Below are positions 10,391 through 19,265 of a stretch of 64,000 nt of DNA, in pieces. The notes beneath the pieces are model-generated. The model worked only from the letters and a program-made list of their open reading frames with translations, was not told the origin of the DNA and searched no databases. The DNA comes from CAVXSP01 sp963724645. GTDB taxonomy: Bacteria; Acidobacteriota; Vicinamibacteria; Vicinamibacterales; SCN-69-37. Every line of letters begins with the position of its first letter. Position 1 is the stretch's first letter. Made by a program: the position numbers and the translations under genes. The DNA is taken from contig CAVRVJ010000014.1 in NCBI GenBank assembly GCA_963724645.1, positions 1-64,000 on the forward strand. Direction: 5' to 3'.

Positions 10391-11300
10391 ATGTTGCGAT
10401 CTGGTTCAAGCTTGGCTCTCATCATGGCGGTGGCCGTGACCGCGGCCCCACAGCAGCCGCCGATTTTTCAGGGCCGGCACGCAACGGTGCCGCTCTTCAC
10501 CACGGTGACCGACGCCGGCGGCCGGCTCATTCCCGACCTCAACAAAGAGGATTTCGAGATCCTCGACAACAACAAGCCGCAGGCGGTGACGCTCTTCGCC
10601 AACGACCTTCAGTTCATCAAGGTCGTGGTGATGCTCGACGAGAGCGGCAGCATGGTGAACAACATCGCGCGCGTCAAGGACGGCGCCGAGCAGTTCCTGC
10701 TTCGCCTGCTGCCCGACGATCGCGCGCGAATCGGCAGTTTCGAGGACAAGATCATCCTCAGCCCGGAGTTCACCAACGACCGTAACGATCTCATCCGGTT
10801 CCTGAGGGACGGGGCTTCAGACGGCAACGGAACGCGGCTCTGGGACGCGGTTGACGCGAGCATGACGGCGTTGGCCGAGCTGGACGGCCGGCGCGTCGTG
10901 CTCGTGTTCACTGACGGCGGCGACGATCCCGGGCCCCGGAAAACACATCAACTACGGCACCGTCCTCAAACGTGCCCAGGCCGAGGGGTACATGGTGTAC
11001 GCGATCGGGTTTCACAGCAGGTGCCGCTGCGGATCCAACGGCGGGATGATCGAGACGGATCCCGATCCCAGTCTGAAAAAGATTGCGGCCGAAAGCGGCG
11101 GCGGCTATTTCGAGCTCAAGGAAGGCATGGACTTGTCGTCGACGTTCACGCGCGTCGCCCAGGAGCTCCACAGCCAGTACGTCATCGGTTTCGCGCCGGA
11201 AAATCTCGACGGCAAGCTGCACACCATCCAGGTGCGGGTGAAACGGCCAGGCATGACCGCTCGGACCCGCAAGACCTACATCGCGTCACCCGAAAAATAG
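10391..11300 (+). pseudogene. VWFA-related acidobacterial domain protein, single frameshift
   Basis: The ATG at 10391 begins a signal peptide (MLRSGSSLALIMAVAVTAAP), then a short beta domain with KEDFEILDNNKPQ and a von Willebrand A domain with the metal site DESGS (about residues 83-87) and VLVFTDGGDD. At about 10930, in a run of G and C, the frame slips by one. The remainder (MVYAIGFHS, GYFELKEGMDLSSTF, ELHSQYVIGFAPENLDGKLH) is intact to the stop at 11300. The architecture matches the family TIGR names as VWFA-related Acidobacterial domain: secreted, metal-dependent adhesion-like proteins of unknown partner. One base restores about 303 residues. Confidence 0.8.
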
Positions 11301-11723
11301 CCGGCGCGTCGCAGGATTGGGCTCCGACGGCCCAGTATTGCGGTTGGAGTGGGCGCCCTGTTGTTCAGCCCCGGCATGGACCCATCGATAGGTCAGGTGT
11401 CTGCCGGATGGGTGCACCTATGCGATGAATCCGCACGGTTGTGCCGGGCGCGACGCGCAGCGGCCGGCCGGGCGCAACTGAGAGCTTGATGGCAAGAGGA
11501 GCCGGACCTTGAGCCTGGGTGTCAGCCGTCGCCCAGACGGTGAACATGAGCACGAGCGCCACTACGATGCCGACCAAGCGGGGTTGCACACATTGACTGC
11601 CCTCTGGGGAGACGCTCGTCACATCATAACGCGAGCAAACGTGTGAATCGGGAGCCATGGCTGGGCTGCATTCTTCAGAAATGGCTGGGCGAATGGCGGC
11701 GTATCGGTAGGAGGAGGGCGAAT
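11301..11723. other. Mostly empty; possible minus-strand gene 5' fragment at about 11390-11622
   Basis: On the minus strand, from about 11622, a GTG opens MTSVSPEGSQCVQPRLVGIV and a strongly hydrophobic segment ending in ATADTQAQGPAPLAIKL, which resembles a signal peptide with a cleavage site. It runs about 75 codons toward 11390, where family sense is lost. It may be the surviving 5' end of an exported protein. The rest of this stretch shows nothing. Confidence 0.3.
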
Positions 11724-12841
11724 ATGCGACGTCCATATGAGTTTGTGCTCGTCGGGATCGGGATTGTGCTGGCGGCGGCGATCGGGTTTGCGCGGCAGGC
11801 GCCGGCGGCCGGCCCGTACAAGGTGCCGCAGACCGCGAAGGTGGGCGGTCTGGGTGGATTCGACTACATCTACGCCGACGCGGACGGGCGGCCGGCTGGG
11901 ACGTCCCGCGCAGCGGCGTGGCCAACAACACGCCACCGGTGCCGGCACGGGTCAGCGTGTTCGAAGGTTGACCTGGCTCGGGCCGGTAGGCCAGATTCCT
12001 GACATCCTGGCTGCCGGCGCGGCCGTCGATCCGAAGTCGGGCCACGGCTTTGCGAGCAGCAAGCCGGTTGCGATGTGGGATACCAAGACGCTGCAGCTGA
12101 TCAAGACGATCTACGTCCAGGGCGGCCCGGACGGAATCCTCGCCGATCCGTTCAATGGGCGGATCCACGTGTTCAGCCACTCGGCGCCGAACGACACGGT
12201 GATCGACGCCAAGGACGGGACCATCGTCGGCACCATCGATCTCGGCGGCGCGCCCGAACAGGCCGCGACCGACGGGAACGGCCACATCTACGTGGACATC
12301 GAGGACAAAGGCAACGTGGGGGTCATCGACACGAAAGCTATGACCGTCACGGCGCACTATGAACTGGGCGACAAAGGTAGCACGCCCTCGGGCCTCGGCT
12401 TCGACGCCAAAAAGAACAAGATCCTGTTCGTCGCGTGCCGGCAGCCGCAGCCGGGGACGATGGTGATCAGCAACGAGCGCGACCGACGGCAAGATCCTCG
12501 CGACGCTTCCGCTGGCCGGGGCGTCGGATGGCGCGGTCTTCAACCCGGCCACCATGGAGGCGTTCAGCACGCACAGCAACGGCACGCTGACGGTGATCAA
12601 GGAGACGAGTCCGACGGCTTTCGAGGTCGAACAGAACCTTCAGACGATGGCGGGCGCGAAGACCGTGACGCTCGACTCCAAGACGAGTCACGTGTTGACG
12701 ATGACGGCCGACTACGGACCGACGCCTGGATCGGAGATCCTCCTGCTCGCGGGCGGCGCGCCAGCAGGCCGTGCCGGTGGTGGCCGCGCGCGCGGGCCGA
12801 TGTTGCCAGACTCGTTGACGATTTTCGTGATCGGGAAGTAG
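11724..12841 (+). pseudogene. YncE-like exported beta-propeller protein, two frameshifts
   Basis: A GGAGG box lies about 8 nt before the ATG at 11724. The product begins with a membrane-spanning signal (MRRPYEFVLVGIGIVLAAAI), then TAKVGGLGGFDYIYAD; the frame slips near 11895 in a run of GC. It resumes with VDPKSGHGFASSKPVAMWDT and repeated blades (GGPDGILADPFNGRIHVFSH, GAPEQAATDGNGHIYVDIED). A second slip near 12470 precedes MEAFSTHSNGTLTVIKE and the end PDSLTIFVIGK. This is the YVTN/YncE propeller family abundant in Acidobacteriota; the precise role is unknown. About 370 residues if repaired. Confidence 0.75.
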
Positions 12842-12964
12842 CCCAGCAGATCAGAAACCGGGCCGCGCCGAGAGCTGGAGCTGACGAGGCGGTCGCGGCG
12901 CGAAGATCGGCTCGCCAAAACAGCGGCGAGCCGATCATGCCGACGAACGTCGCGTAGTTGACGC

Positions 12965-13259
12965 GGTTCAGGATGTTGAACGCGTCGAGCAGAAACGGTC
13001 AGGGCCCTTCCGCCCTTGCGGCCGTCGACCGTGAGCAGCGCGCGCCGGTCCAATCGGGATAACGCGACCAGGCCACGCGCGTCGCGGGTCGGGCCGCCGC
13101 GGTTTCGTGCGCCGCTCCTGATAGAGCGCCAGTTGCTGGCGCAGGAATAGGTCCTCCGCCGCCAGGTGCGCCCGGGACGTTAGCCCCAGTCGGACCAGCG
13201 CGAGCAGGTCCGCCAACAAACGGAGCCGTGCGGGGAAAGGCAGGCCGGCGGTTCGACAT
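12965..13259 (-). mobile_element. Integrase-core transposase N-terminal fragment
   Basis: Reading down from 13259: MSNRRPAFP, then LLALVRLGLTSRAHLAAEDL and FLRQQLALYQERRTKPRRPD, then after a slip ATRVA and a worn WRALLTV equivalent. It matches the 8400 relic over the same N-terminal helices but on the opposite strand. No catalytic domain is present. It lies just after the beta-propeller pseudogene, so it probably marks an old insertion. Confidence 0.65.
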
Positions 13260-13429
13260 GGCCTCGTATCGTAGCCGCTCGGGCTCAGCGGTCGCTCCCG
13301 TGATGCGATGGACGTCGTGGCAGACTCAGATCAACGGGCGGATGCAATAGTTGCGGACCACACCAGGACGGGCTCGGGCGTTCACCTCGGTTCTGTTTCA
13401 GACCATCGTGCCGCCCGATTGCCGGCGAT

Positions 13430-15400
13430 TGCTGACCGTGCAATACGTCGGGCGTCTGCCGCCACACCAACGCATAGCGGGCGTCCACGCACACCAGCGC
13501 GCGGGCGACGCCGCGGCCGGTCTCCAGGCCGGGCTCAGATAACCGCCACGGCAACAGGTTCCAGTAATTCAACAGCCATCCAAGTCCAGCGGACGCCAGC
13601 AGGACGCAAGTCACCGAAACGCACGCCGCGACACGGATTTCGTGACGTCTCGGGCGCGAATCGTCGCCGTGGCTGTCGCCAGCACCCGAAGGTGACGATG
13701 ATCGGCACCGTCAGAAGCCAACGCAGCCAGGCCGCCGGGGGTGTCCCGTCTCCATGAAATCAAGATGGACCAGCCCGCCCAGCATGGCGCCGGCAATCAG
13801 CAGGAACGCGGGGTACGCGCACGCCAACACAAAAGCCATCCATCGCAGGCCGCGATTCGTCGATGCCCTCCGGGGATAAACCGGCGGCCCCGATCACGAG
13901 AAGTACGCCGTCGCCGTGAGCACGGCTGCCTGAACGCGTAGCGATCGACCACGCCCAACCGCTCGAGCGCGGAGTACGGCGACCCGAGGTACTGCGGAGG
14001 GCGGCCGCCTTCGCAGCCGAAGCGCATGAGGTGGCCTGACGTGTTGCGGAATGTCCCCTCTCCTAACGGCCACAGAGTGTCGTGAAAGCTCCCCGACGTA
14101 ACCTGCAGCAAACCATGTTCATCAGGACCGATGCGAAGCTCCGGCCCGCGGCCGAGAAGGAGGACGGTTTGTCTATCGTGGCGCTCGGGTAGTACGTGGT
14201 CCGGTAATCCCGGCGCTGCAGTCCAGCGCCGTTCGAGACGGCGACGCTGCACTCGACTGGCTCGGCGCCGAAAGGACCGGTCGATCGACGGCGATTGCAG
14301 ACGACGGCGAATCCGCTGCTGTTGTCGCGGACGCGAAGAACCCCAATCGCCCCGAGGGAACCAGCGTCATCGCGCTGACAAATCCCGGCTGTCCGCCCTC
14401 ATGCTCCCAACCGTCTCACTCCGTTCAATCCCGCGTGCCGAGGCCCAGCCCAGACGCCGGGTTCGTGTTGGACTCGAAGTGCACCCGCTCCATCGCAGCA
14501 ATGCTCGCCGGCGTGAGCACGCGATGCTTCGAACTGCCGTCGCTCGTCATCGCGAGCATGAAGTGCGCGATGTCTTCCGCGCTCGCGGCGACGACGCCGC
14601 CGGATAGGGTCATTCCCGTTCCCAGCGCGCGCAACCCGCTGGGTTCGACAATGTGTCCTGGGAATGGATTCTTCGATCTGGTGCGGACGGGCGAAGCTGC
14701 TATGAGACATTCGCAGCGGCTCGAAGAGACCAGAACGGATGAACCTCGTGAACGGCGTGGTGGATGCCGCTTCCACGATGTAGCCGGCCAGCGTGGCGTT
14801 GTGGTTGGAATACCTGACGAGAGCGCCGGGCGGGAAAGCCGCCGAGGAAGCACGAAGGTGTTGTGTTCGCTCGAGGGGAGCAGCCGATCGTCAGACGTTG
14901 CTACTCGGCTCGCAAGATGGCGTTCGTCGAGCCCCAGCGTGTGCGACAGAAGATGTTCGAGTGTGACGGCACGGCCGAAGTCCGAGCGCCCGCGGTAATC
15001 GCCAAGTACGCGCCGATGTCCTCGTCCAGCCGGAGCTTGCCTGCCTCGACGAGCTGCATGACGGCTGCGGCGGTGAAAGACTTCGAGATCGATCCGACGC
15101 GGAACGGGGTCGTCCGGCCGTCGATCGGCAGGCGCCGCGAGGCATCCGTGTAGCCGTATCCCCGAGCGAACGACACCTGGCCGTCGCGCACGACTGCGAT
15201 AGGATACCCGTTGCGCGATGCTGCTCCAGTTCTTCGGTAACGAGCGGATTGAAGAAGACCTCGAGCGTCTCCGCTGAGAGACGGTCATCCGGTCGGACCG
15301 CGCCTTGCGCAAGAGCTCGCACGGAGCGGCAGTGGCGCAGACCCCGATGGTCGCGGCGAGCGCGAACGCGGAGCGGTGACTCTCGAGCGCAAGCCCACGG
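13430..15400 (-). pseudogene. Serine hydrolase (beta-lactamase/DD-peptidase fold) with C-terminal membrane part, heavily decayed
   Basis: Minus-strand reading from about 15400: a signal-like stretch, ETLEVFFNPLVTEELEQH, VRDGQVSFARGYGYTDASRR, then the active-site SxxK in VGSISKSFTAAAVMQLVEAG (near 15090). HTLGLDERHLASR follows, then a worn Tyr-containing motif, GMTLSGGVVAASAEDIAHFM, a C-terminal beta domain (LLQVTSGSFHDTLWPLGEGT, near 14100) and last hydrophobic segments with LLNYWNLLPWRL (near 13560). That is the class C beta-lactamase-like family with a membrane tail, often around 600 residues. Frames change at least eight times, so it is dead. Confidence 0.7.
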
Positions 15401-15994
15401 GACTATGTCCGACCGGGCTCCCCGACGCGACCGGTGGACTCTGGCCAACCGGCTCCTTCGACAGGCGCCACGGATCGGTCGCCTCAACTCGTCCCCTTCG
15501 GTGTCTCCGAGTTGGACCTCCGCCGGTCGGCTGGCACGAGGGTTTGAAACAAGACGGACCCCGACTCCAGCGGACCGGGAGGCAGCCCAAGCGACAGAAT
15601 CCCCTTTTCGATATGCCGCCGTAGTCGCGGGCGAAACGTGCCGGCGGTCAGGTCTCGGCGCGTTCTGGCTGAGGATTCTCTTGGGCTTACCTTGGCTGTG
15701 TCTGGTAACGCGCTGCGTTCTCGGGAACGCCGAGCCTGTGCTTCTCCAAGACAAAGTGAACGCGAAGAGCGCTTCCGCTCGCCTCACTTGCGCGCGGTCC
15801 CGGCCTTTCGATATCGTGTCTCTTCCATGTCGTCGCGCTCGCTGCGCCTCGCCGTCGTCGCCGTTCTCGTCCTTACCGGGACGAGCGGGGCTGTCGGCGT
15901 GTAGGGACACGACGACGAACCCCGGCTCGACGAGCCGCGGGTTCATGGTGATCCCTCGGCTGTCCGGCCCTCGAAAGAAAGAAGGACACTGCCG
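15401..15994. other. Intergenic/decayed stretch upstream of the aminotransferase
   Basis: No family-matching frame. A short signal-peptide-like piece occurs at 15829-15903 (SRSLRLAVVAVLVLTGTSG) and ends at a stop; one frame over it continues LSACRDTTTNPGSTSRG, so a dead lipoprotein start is possible. The last 20 bases contain AAGAAGGA, the ribosome-binding site of the next gene. Confidence 0.35.
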
Positions 15995-16906
15995 ATGGAA
16001 CCGGTCATCTACTTCAACAACACGTTTCTGCCCGAACGGGACGCTACGGTGTCGGTGCGCTCGCGCGCGCTGAACTACGGCCTCGGATGCTTCGCCGGCA
16101 TTCGTGGCTACAAGAGCGACGATGGCCGGCAGGTCAACGTCTTCCGGCTGGATCGCCACGTGCGCCGGCTGGAACATTCCGCGCGCATCCTGGGTCTGCG
16201 CGTGGCCGCGCCGCCGTCGGACATCGCGGACCGGGTGATCGAGCTTCTGCGACTGAACGAGATGCGCGGCGATGTCTACATTCGCCCGATCGTGTTCGCC
16301 AACTCCAACGAGCTGTCGCCGCTCCTGGATCCCGACACGAGCGCGACGGCGATCTTCTGTTGCCGCATCGGTCGGTACCTCTCGGCCGATCCCATCGACG
16401 TCTGCGTCTCCAGCTGGCGTCGGGTGCGCGAAGTGGCGATTCCCGCTCGCGCGAAAGCCACCGGCGGCTATCTGAACAGCGCGCTCGCGCGGCGGGAGGC
16501 GAAGGACAACGGCTACACCGAAGCGATCCTGCTCACCGAGGATGGCTTCGTTTCGGAAGGGTCGGCGGAGCACGTGTTCATCGTGCGCGAGGGACAGCTG
16601 ATTTCGCCGCCGAGCACGGCCGACAACCTGGACGGCATCACCCGTCAAACCCTGATCACGCTTGCGCGCGAGGATCTCGACATCCCGTTCGTCGAGCGGC
16701 CGATCGGCCGCACCGAGCTCTATGTCGCCGACGAAATGTTTCTGTGCGGCACGGGCGCGGAAGTCACACCGGTGCGCTCGGTCGATCGACGGACCGTCGG
16801 CGACGGGCAAATCGGCTGCATCACCCGTCGCCTGTCCGAACACTTCGAAGCGGTTGTCCGCGGTCGCGTGCCCGCACGGGCCCACTGGCTGACACCAGTG
16901 TGGTGA
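15995..16906 (+). CDS. ilvE: Branched-chain amino acid aminotransferase (fold-type IV PLP enzyme)
   Basis: Complete, 303 residues, with AAGAAGGA about 10 nt before the ATG. It transfers the amino group between glutamate and the 2-oxo acids of valine, leucine and isoleucine in the cytoplasm. The PLP-binding lysine is K154 in ARAKATGGYLNSALA; the following GYTEAILLTEDGFVSEGSAE (about 173-192) and the phosphate-cup segment CGTGAEVTPV (251-260) are typical of the class IV family. D-amino acid or aminodeoxychorismate-lyase relatives share the fold, but the GGYLNS pattern and length favour a BCAT. It is the only undamaged gene between 230 and 18600, standing alone with its own terminator, which implies it is still needed. 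Confidence 0.88.
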   Translation: MEPVIYFNNTFLPERDATVSVRSRALNYGLGCFAGIRGYKSDDGRQVNVFRLDRHVRRLEHSARILGLRVAAPPSDIADRVIELLRLNEMRGDVYIRPIVFANSNELSPLLDPDTSATAIFCCRIGRYLSADPIDVCVSSWRRVREVAIPARAKATGGYLNSALARREAKDNGYTEAILLTEDGFVSEGSAEHVFIVREGQLISPPSTADNLDGITRQTLITLAREDLDIPFVERPIGRTELYVADEMFLCGTGAEVTPVRSVDRRTVGDGQIGCITRRLSEHFEAVVRGRVPARAHWLTPVW

Positions 16907-16917
16907 GGCACAAGAGC

Positions 16918-16944
16918 GGGCGGCGCGATTGTCTCGCGCCGCCC
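16918..16944 (+). terminator. Strong stem-loop after the aminotransferase
   Basis: GGGCGGCGCGA, loop TTGTC, TCGCGCCGCCC: an 11-bp perfect GC stem starting 11 nt after the stop codon. There is no long T-run afterwards, so it may act as a weak intrinsic terminator or an mRNA 3'-end stabiliser. A second dyad (CAATCCC-GTTG-GGGATTG, 17010-17027) follows. Confidence 0.6.
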
Positions 16945-17091
16945 GTCCCCGTGGCTCGTGTCTACGCTTGAACTTTAAACCGCCCGCCGATGCGCTTTAC
17001 ATCACGTCTCAATCCCGTTGGGGATTGGAACCCGTGGCGGGCGCCCGCACGGTTAGGCGGGTGATCCCAGCAGGTGAGAGGATAAGCCGAC

Positions 17092-17940
17092 ATGGAGTCT
17101 GCGAGAAGAACGGAAACGCGTCTACGTGCTTGGCAATGACCCGGTCGAACTTGCACGGCTGGATCGGCAAGCTGTGGTCATCGACCGGCCCACGCGATTA
17201 CTGCTTCAAGCTGCCGGCCTCGGCCCTGGGTTGCGTGTCCTCGACCTTGGTACCCGGACTCGGCCATGTTGCCCTGATCGTTGGAGAGATCGTCGGTCCC
17301 ACTGGTGCCGTCGTCGGGATTGATCGGTCCGGCGAGGCGCTGGCCGTGGCCCGCCGACGCGTCGAAGAAGCGGGCGTGAGACACGTGTCATTCGAGGAGG
17401 GTGACGTCACGACTGGCGTGCCCACACATCGTTCGACGCGATTGTGGGACGTCTCGTCCTGTTTCATCTCGGTGATCAGGTGCGACAGCGGTGCGTCAGC
17501 ACGCGAAGAACCTCCGAAAAGGTGGTCAGTTCATCGCGATTGACTTCGACATCGGGAGCGCTCGCACGGAACCTCGAGTCCAAATCGCTGAAGAGGCGGT
17601 CCGGTGGATCATGCAAGCGTTCACGTCTGCCGGCGCCTCGCCGCGAATCGGGGCTCGACTCGGAACTCACTGCGCCAGGCGGGACTGGAGCAGGTCAACA
17701 CGTTCGGCGTTCAAGCCTACTTGCCGCCGCAAGACAAGGCAGGGCCGACTCTACTGGGAGGCGTCGTTCGAAGCCTCGCAGCGGTCATTGTCGAACGTGG
17801 AATCGCGACGGCGGAACAATTGGGACTCGAGACGTTGGAGGACCGTATCGCCGAGGCGCTCCAACGGGCAGACGCGGTGTTGCTGCCGCCGACCGTGGTC
17901 GGTGCCCCTGGGGAATCACCTCCACGATTTGATCCTTGCC
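17092..17940 (+). pseudogene. Class I SAM-dependent methyltransferase, decayed
   Basis: After the ATG at 17092 the sense slips to VLGNDPVELARLDRQAVVID, then LGPGLRVLDLGTGLGHVAL across a slip near 17255 (SAM-binding motif I, DLGTG), GAVVGIDRSGEALAVARRRV and VSFEEGDV. Next, in other frames, come VGRLVLFHL, LRKGGQFIAIDFDIGSART and a C-terminal part LRQAGLEQVNTFGVQAYLPP leading to LLPPTVVGA. The order is that of an about 280-residue UbiE/Methyltransf_11-like enzyme acting on a small molecule. At least five frame changes. No substrate can be assigned. Confidence 0.7.
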
Positions 17941-17959
17941 ACGCTCGAGACGTGCTGCT

Positions 17960-18300
17960 CCTCGATCAGACCAGATTTCTCGCGTCCGGCCTCAAGCTGC
18001 GCGTCGTGATGGTCAGCCTTGAGAGCGGGAGGCTTCTTATTCGTCGACGAACACGGACGCTTCGTCGACGACGGCACGCAGGTGGGCCTCACGGACGTGA
18101 TTCTCGCGTCGGCGTCGATTCCATTCAATATCTTTCCGCCCGTGAAGCTCGGCTCCGACAACTACATCGACGGCGGCGTGTGAAGCGTGCTGCCTGTTCA
18201 GGCAGCGCTCGAGGCGGGCGCCAACCAGGTATTCGCCGTCGTGGCCCCGCGCGCCGGCGTCATTGTATCCGATGCCGGTAGTGTTCCACCCCTCGGCCGA
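17960..18300 (+). pseudogene. Patatin-like phospholipase, C-terminal fragment
   Basis: Translation gives GLKLRVVMVSLESGRL and, after a slip, FVDEHGRFVDDGTQVGLTDV, ILASASIPFNIFPPVKLG and then DNYIDGGV, where the DGG holds the catalytic aspartate of the patatin Ser-Asp dyad. An in-frame TGA directly after DGGV interrupts it before SVLPVQAALEAGANQVFAVV. The nucleophile-containing GxSxG half is missing. Patatins are acyl hydrolases of membrane lipids; this one is a remnant. Confidence 0.65.
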
Positions 18301-18608
18301 CGTCGTCAGACCTGCCGGATGGAGGTTCTTGCGTGCGTCGCCGGGCTAACGCTGGGCTAACGCCTGAGCAGAGACTAGCTGACCTCGGCCGAAGCGCCCT
18401 GACGCGAAAACGCTAGGAAAAACCTCGATCGGGCGTCTCAGCCGATGTCGTGAGATTGCATTCGGAAAGACTTAAAATCCTCCAGACAAGAGTGGTCAAA
18501 TGGACCACTCCCGCCGCCGTACACCCACACTGAAGCCGGCATCACGATTTACCACGGCGACGGTTATATATTCCTTCCGAGATATGACTTCTAGGGTCTG
18601 ACGCGGAG
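18301..18608. other. Intergenic stretch with one perfect hairpin
   Basis: No gene is seen. At 18490-18510 there is GAGTGGTC-AAATG-GACCACTC, a perfect 8-bp stem with a 5-nt loop. Bases 18560-18580 are AT-rich (GTTATATATTCC) and could hold the promoter of the small gene that follows. This marks the switch from decayed to intact sequence. Confidence 0.4.
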
Positions 18609-18830
18609 GTGTACCTCGCTGTGACATGCTCAGCGCGTTATGCCGACTGCAGACTCCCTGGCTGGCAATGCGACCGTTGCGGGCATGCCTGGGTGCCGCG
18701 GCGCCCCAAGGCGATCCCGTGCGTGTGCCCGAAGTGCAGGAGTCCGTACCCTAAATCGGCCTCGCCCCCTCAAGCCCGGCACGTCAAACAGGTCGTGACT
18801 ACCGGTTTTTGGGTTCTGGCCTCCGGGTGA
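18609..18830 (+). CDS. Small zinc-ribbon protein
   Basis: 73 codons from a GTG at 18609. The useful part is WQCDRCGHAWVPRRP, then CVCPKCRSPY: two CxxC pairs (CDRC and CPKC) about 17 residues apart, the pattern of a single zinc ribbon as seen in many small Acidobacteriota proteins. The tail after SPY is low quality and may be read past the natural end. The start is uncertain; an internal start just before the ribbon is also possible. Its 3' end overlaps the 3' end of a convergent small gene by about 30 bases. Function unknown; nucleic-acid or protein binding is a guess from the fold. Confidence 0.5.
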   Translation: MYLAVTCSARYADCRLPGWQCDRCGHAWVPRRPKAIPCVCPKCRSPYPKSASPPQARHVKQVVTTGFWVLASG

Positions 18831-18993
18831 TCAGGCTGCGGATGTACGCCGAGACGCTGGTGTCTTGTTGCCTCGCGCGGTCAATGAGCGCATCGGCTTC
18901 GGGCATGGGCAGCCAGGTCCAGAACTGGGTGCCTGGCGTCTCGACGCGGGGGCGGCCGCGGCGAACGCGCGGGGCAGGCGGCTCATCAGCCAC
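18799..18993 (-). CDS. Ribbon-helix-helix type small DNA-binding protein
   Basis: 64 residues from a GTG at 18993. After a basic, proline-rich start (PRVRRGRPRVETPG) comes FWTWLPMPEADALIDRARQQ and DTSVSAYIRSLI, the strand-helix-helix pattern of CopG/Arc-like regulators in which an alternating strand contacts DNA and SVSAYIRSLI is the second helix. Such proteins are transcription repressors or antitoxins; no toxin is adjacent. It lies next to the tRNA-Pro terminator and converges on the zinc-ribbon gene. Confidence 0.5.
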   Translation of the reverse strand: MADEPPAPRVRRGRPRVETPGTQFWTWLPMPEADALIDRARQQDTSVSAYIRSLITRRPEPKNR

Positions 18994-19043
18994 GGCGGCC
19001 AGTATCGCACGGGCGTTGTGCCTACAGAGTGCCTATCAACGAA

Positions 19044-19077
19044 ATGGGCCTGATCGCGATCTGCGATTCAGGCCCAT
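19044..19077 (-). terminator. Intrinsic terminator of tRNA-Pro
   Basis: ATGGGCCTGATCGC and GCGATTCAGGCCCAT form a long stem with one bulged base around a GATCT loop. On the minus strand it starts 6 nt after the tRNA 3' CCA and is followed by TTCG, so it fits a terminator for the tRNA transcript. Confidence 0.65.
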
Positions 19078-19083
19078 GTTTAT

Positions 19084-19160
19084 TGGTCGGGATGCCGAGA
19101 TTCGAACTCGGGACCCCCTGACCCCCAGTCAGGTGCGCTACCAGGCTGCGCTACATCCCG
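19084..19160 (-). tRNA. tRNA-Pro(GGG)
   Basis: The minus-strand sequence folds as a full cloverleaf of 77 nt including encoded CCA: acceptor CGGGATG/CATCCCG, D-arm GCGCAGCCTGGTAGCGC, anticodon arm CCTGA-CTGGGGG-TCAGG with anticodon GGG, variable loop, T-arm CCGAG-TTCGAAT-CTCGG, discriminator A. It decodes CCC (and CCU with wobble). Its 3' end points toward the decayed region at lower coordinates, and its terminator follows. Confidence 0.95.
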
Positions 19161-19265
19161 TTCTTGGCGCCGAGCTCACCCGTTGGATCAATGAACCGCT
19201 GACGCAACGTGTCAATGCTCGATCACTCGTCAAGCTCATGTGCCCATTGCCGCATTAGCCCGCTG

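Noticed and set aside
11365..12600. 411-codon minus-strand frame
   Set aside because: It lies antisense to the beta-propeller pseudogene, and its composition is typical of high-GC shadow frames; only the signal-peptide-like part near 11400-11622 might be real.
14891..16885. 664-codon minus-strand frame
   Set aside because: Most of it is antisense to ilvE; its distal part overlaps genuine serine hydrolase remnants in a mixed frame.
17003..17033. CRISPR-like repeat (CAATCCC-GTTG-GGGATTG within GTCTCAATCC...)
   Set aside because: Only one copy is present, with no spacers or cas genes; it is better read as a second hairpin after the ilvE terminator.
18450..18540. Possible tRNA-Leu(UAA) because of ACTTAAAATCC
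   Set aside because: No acceptor, D or T arms can be drawn around it; only a simple hairpin is present.
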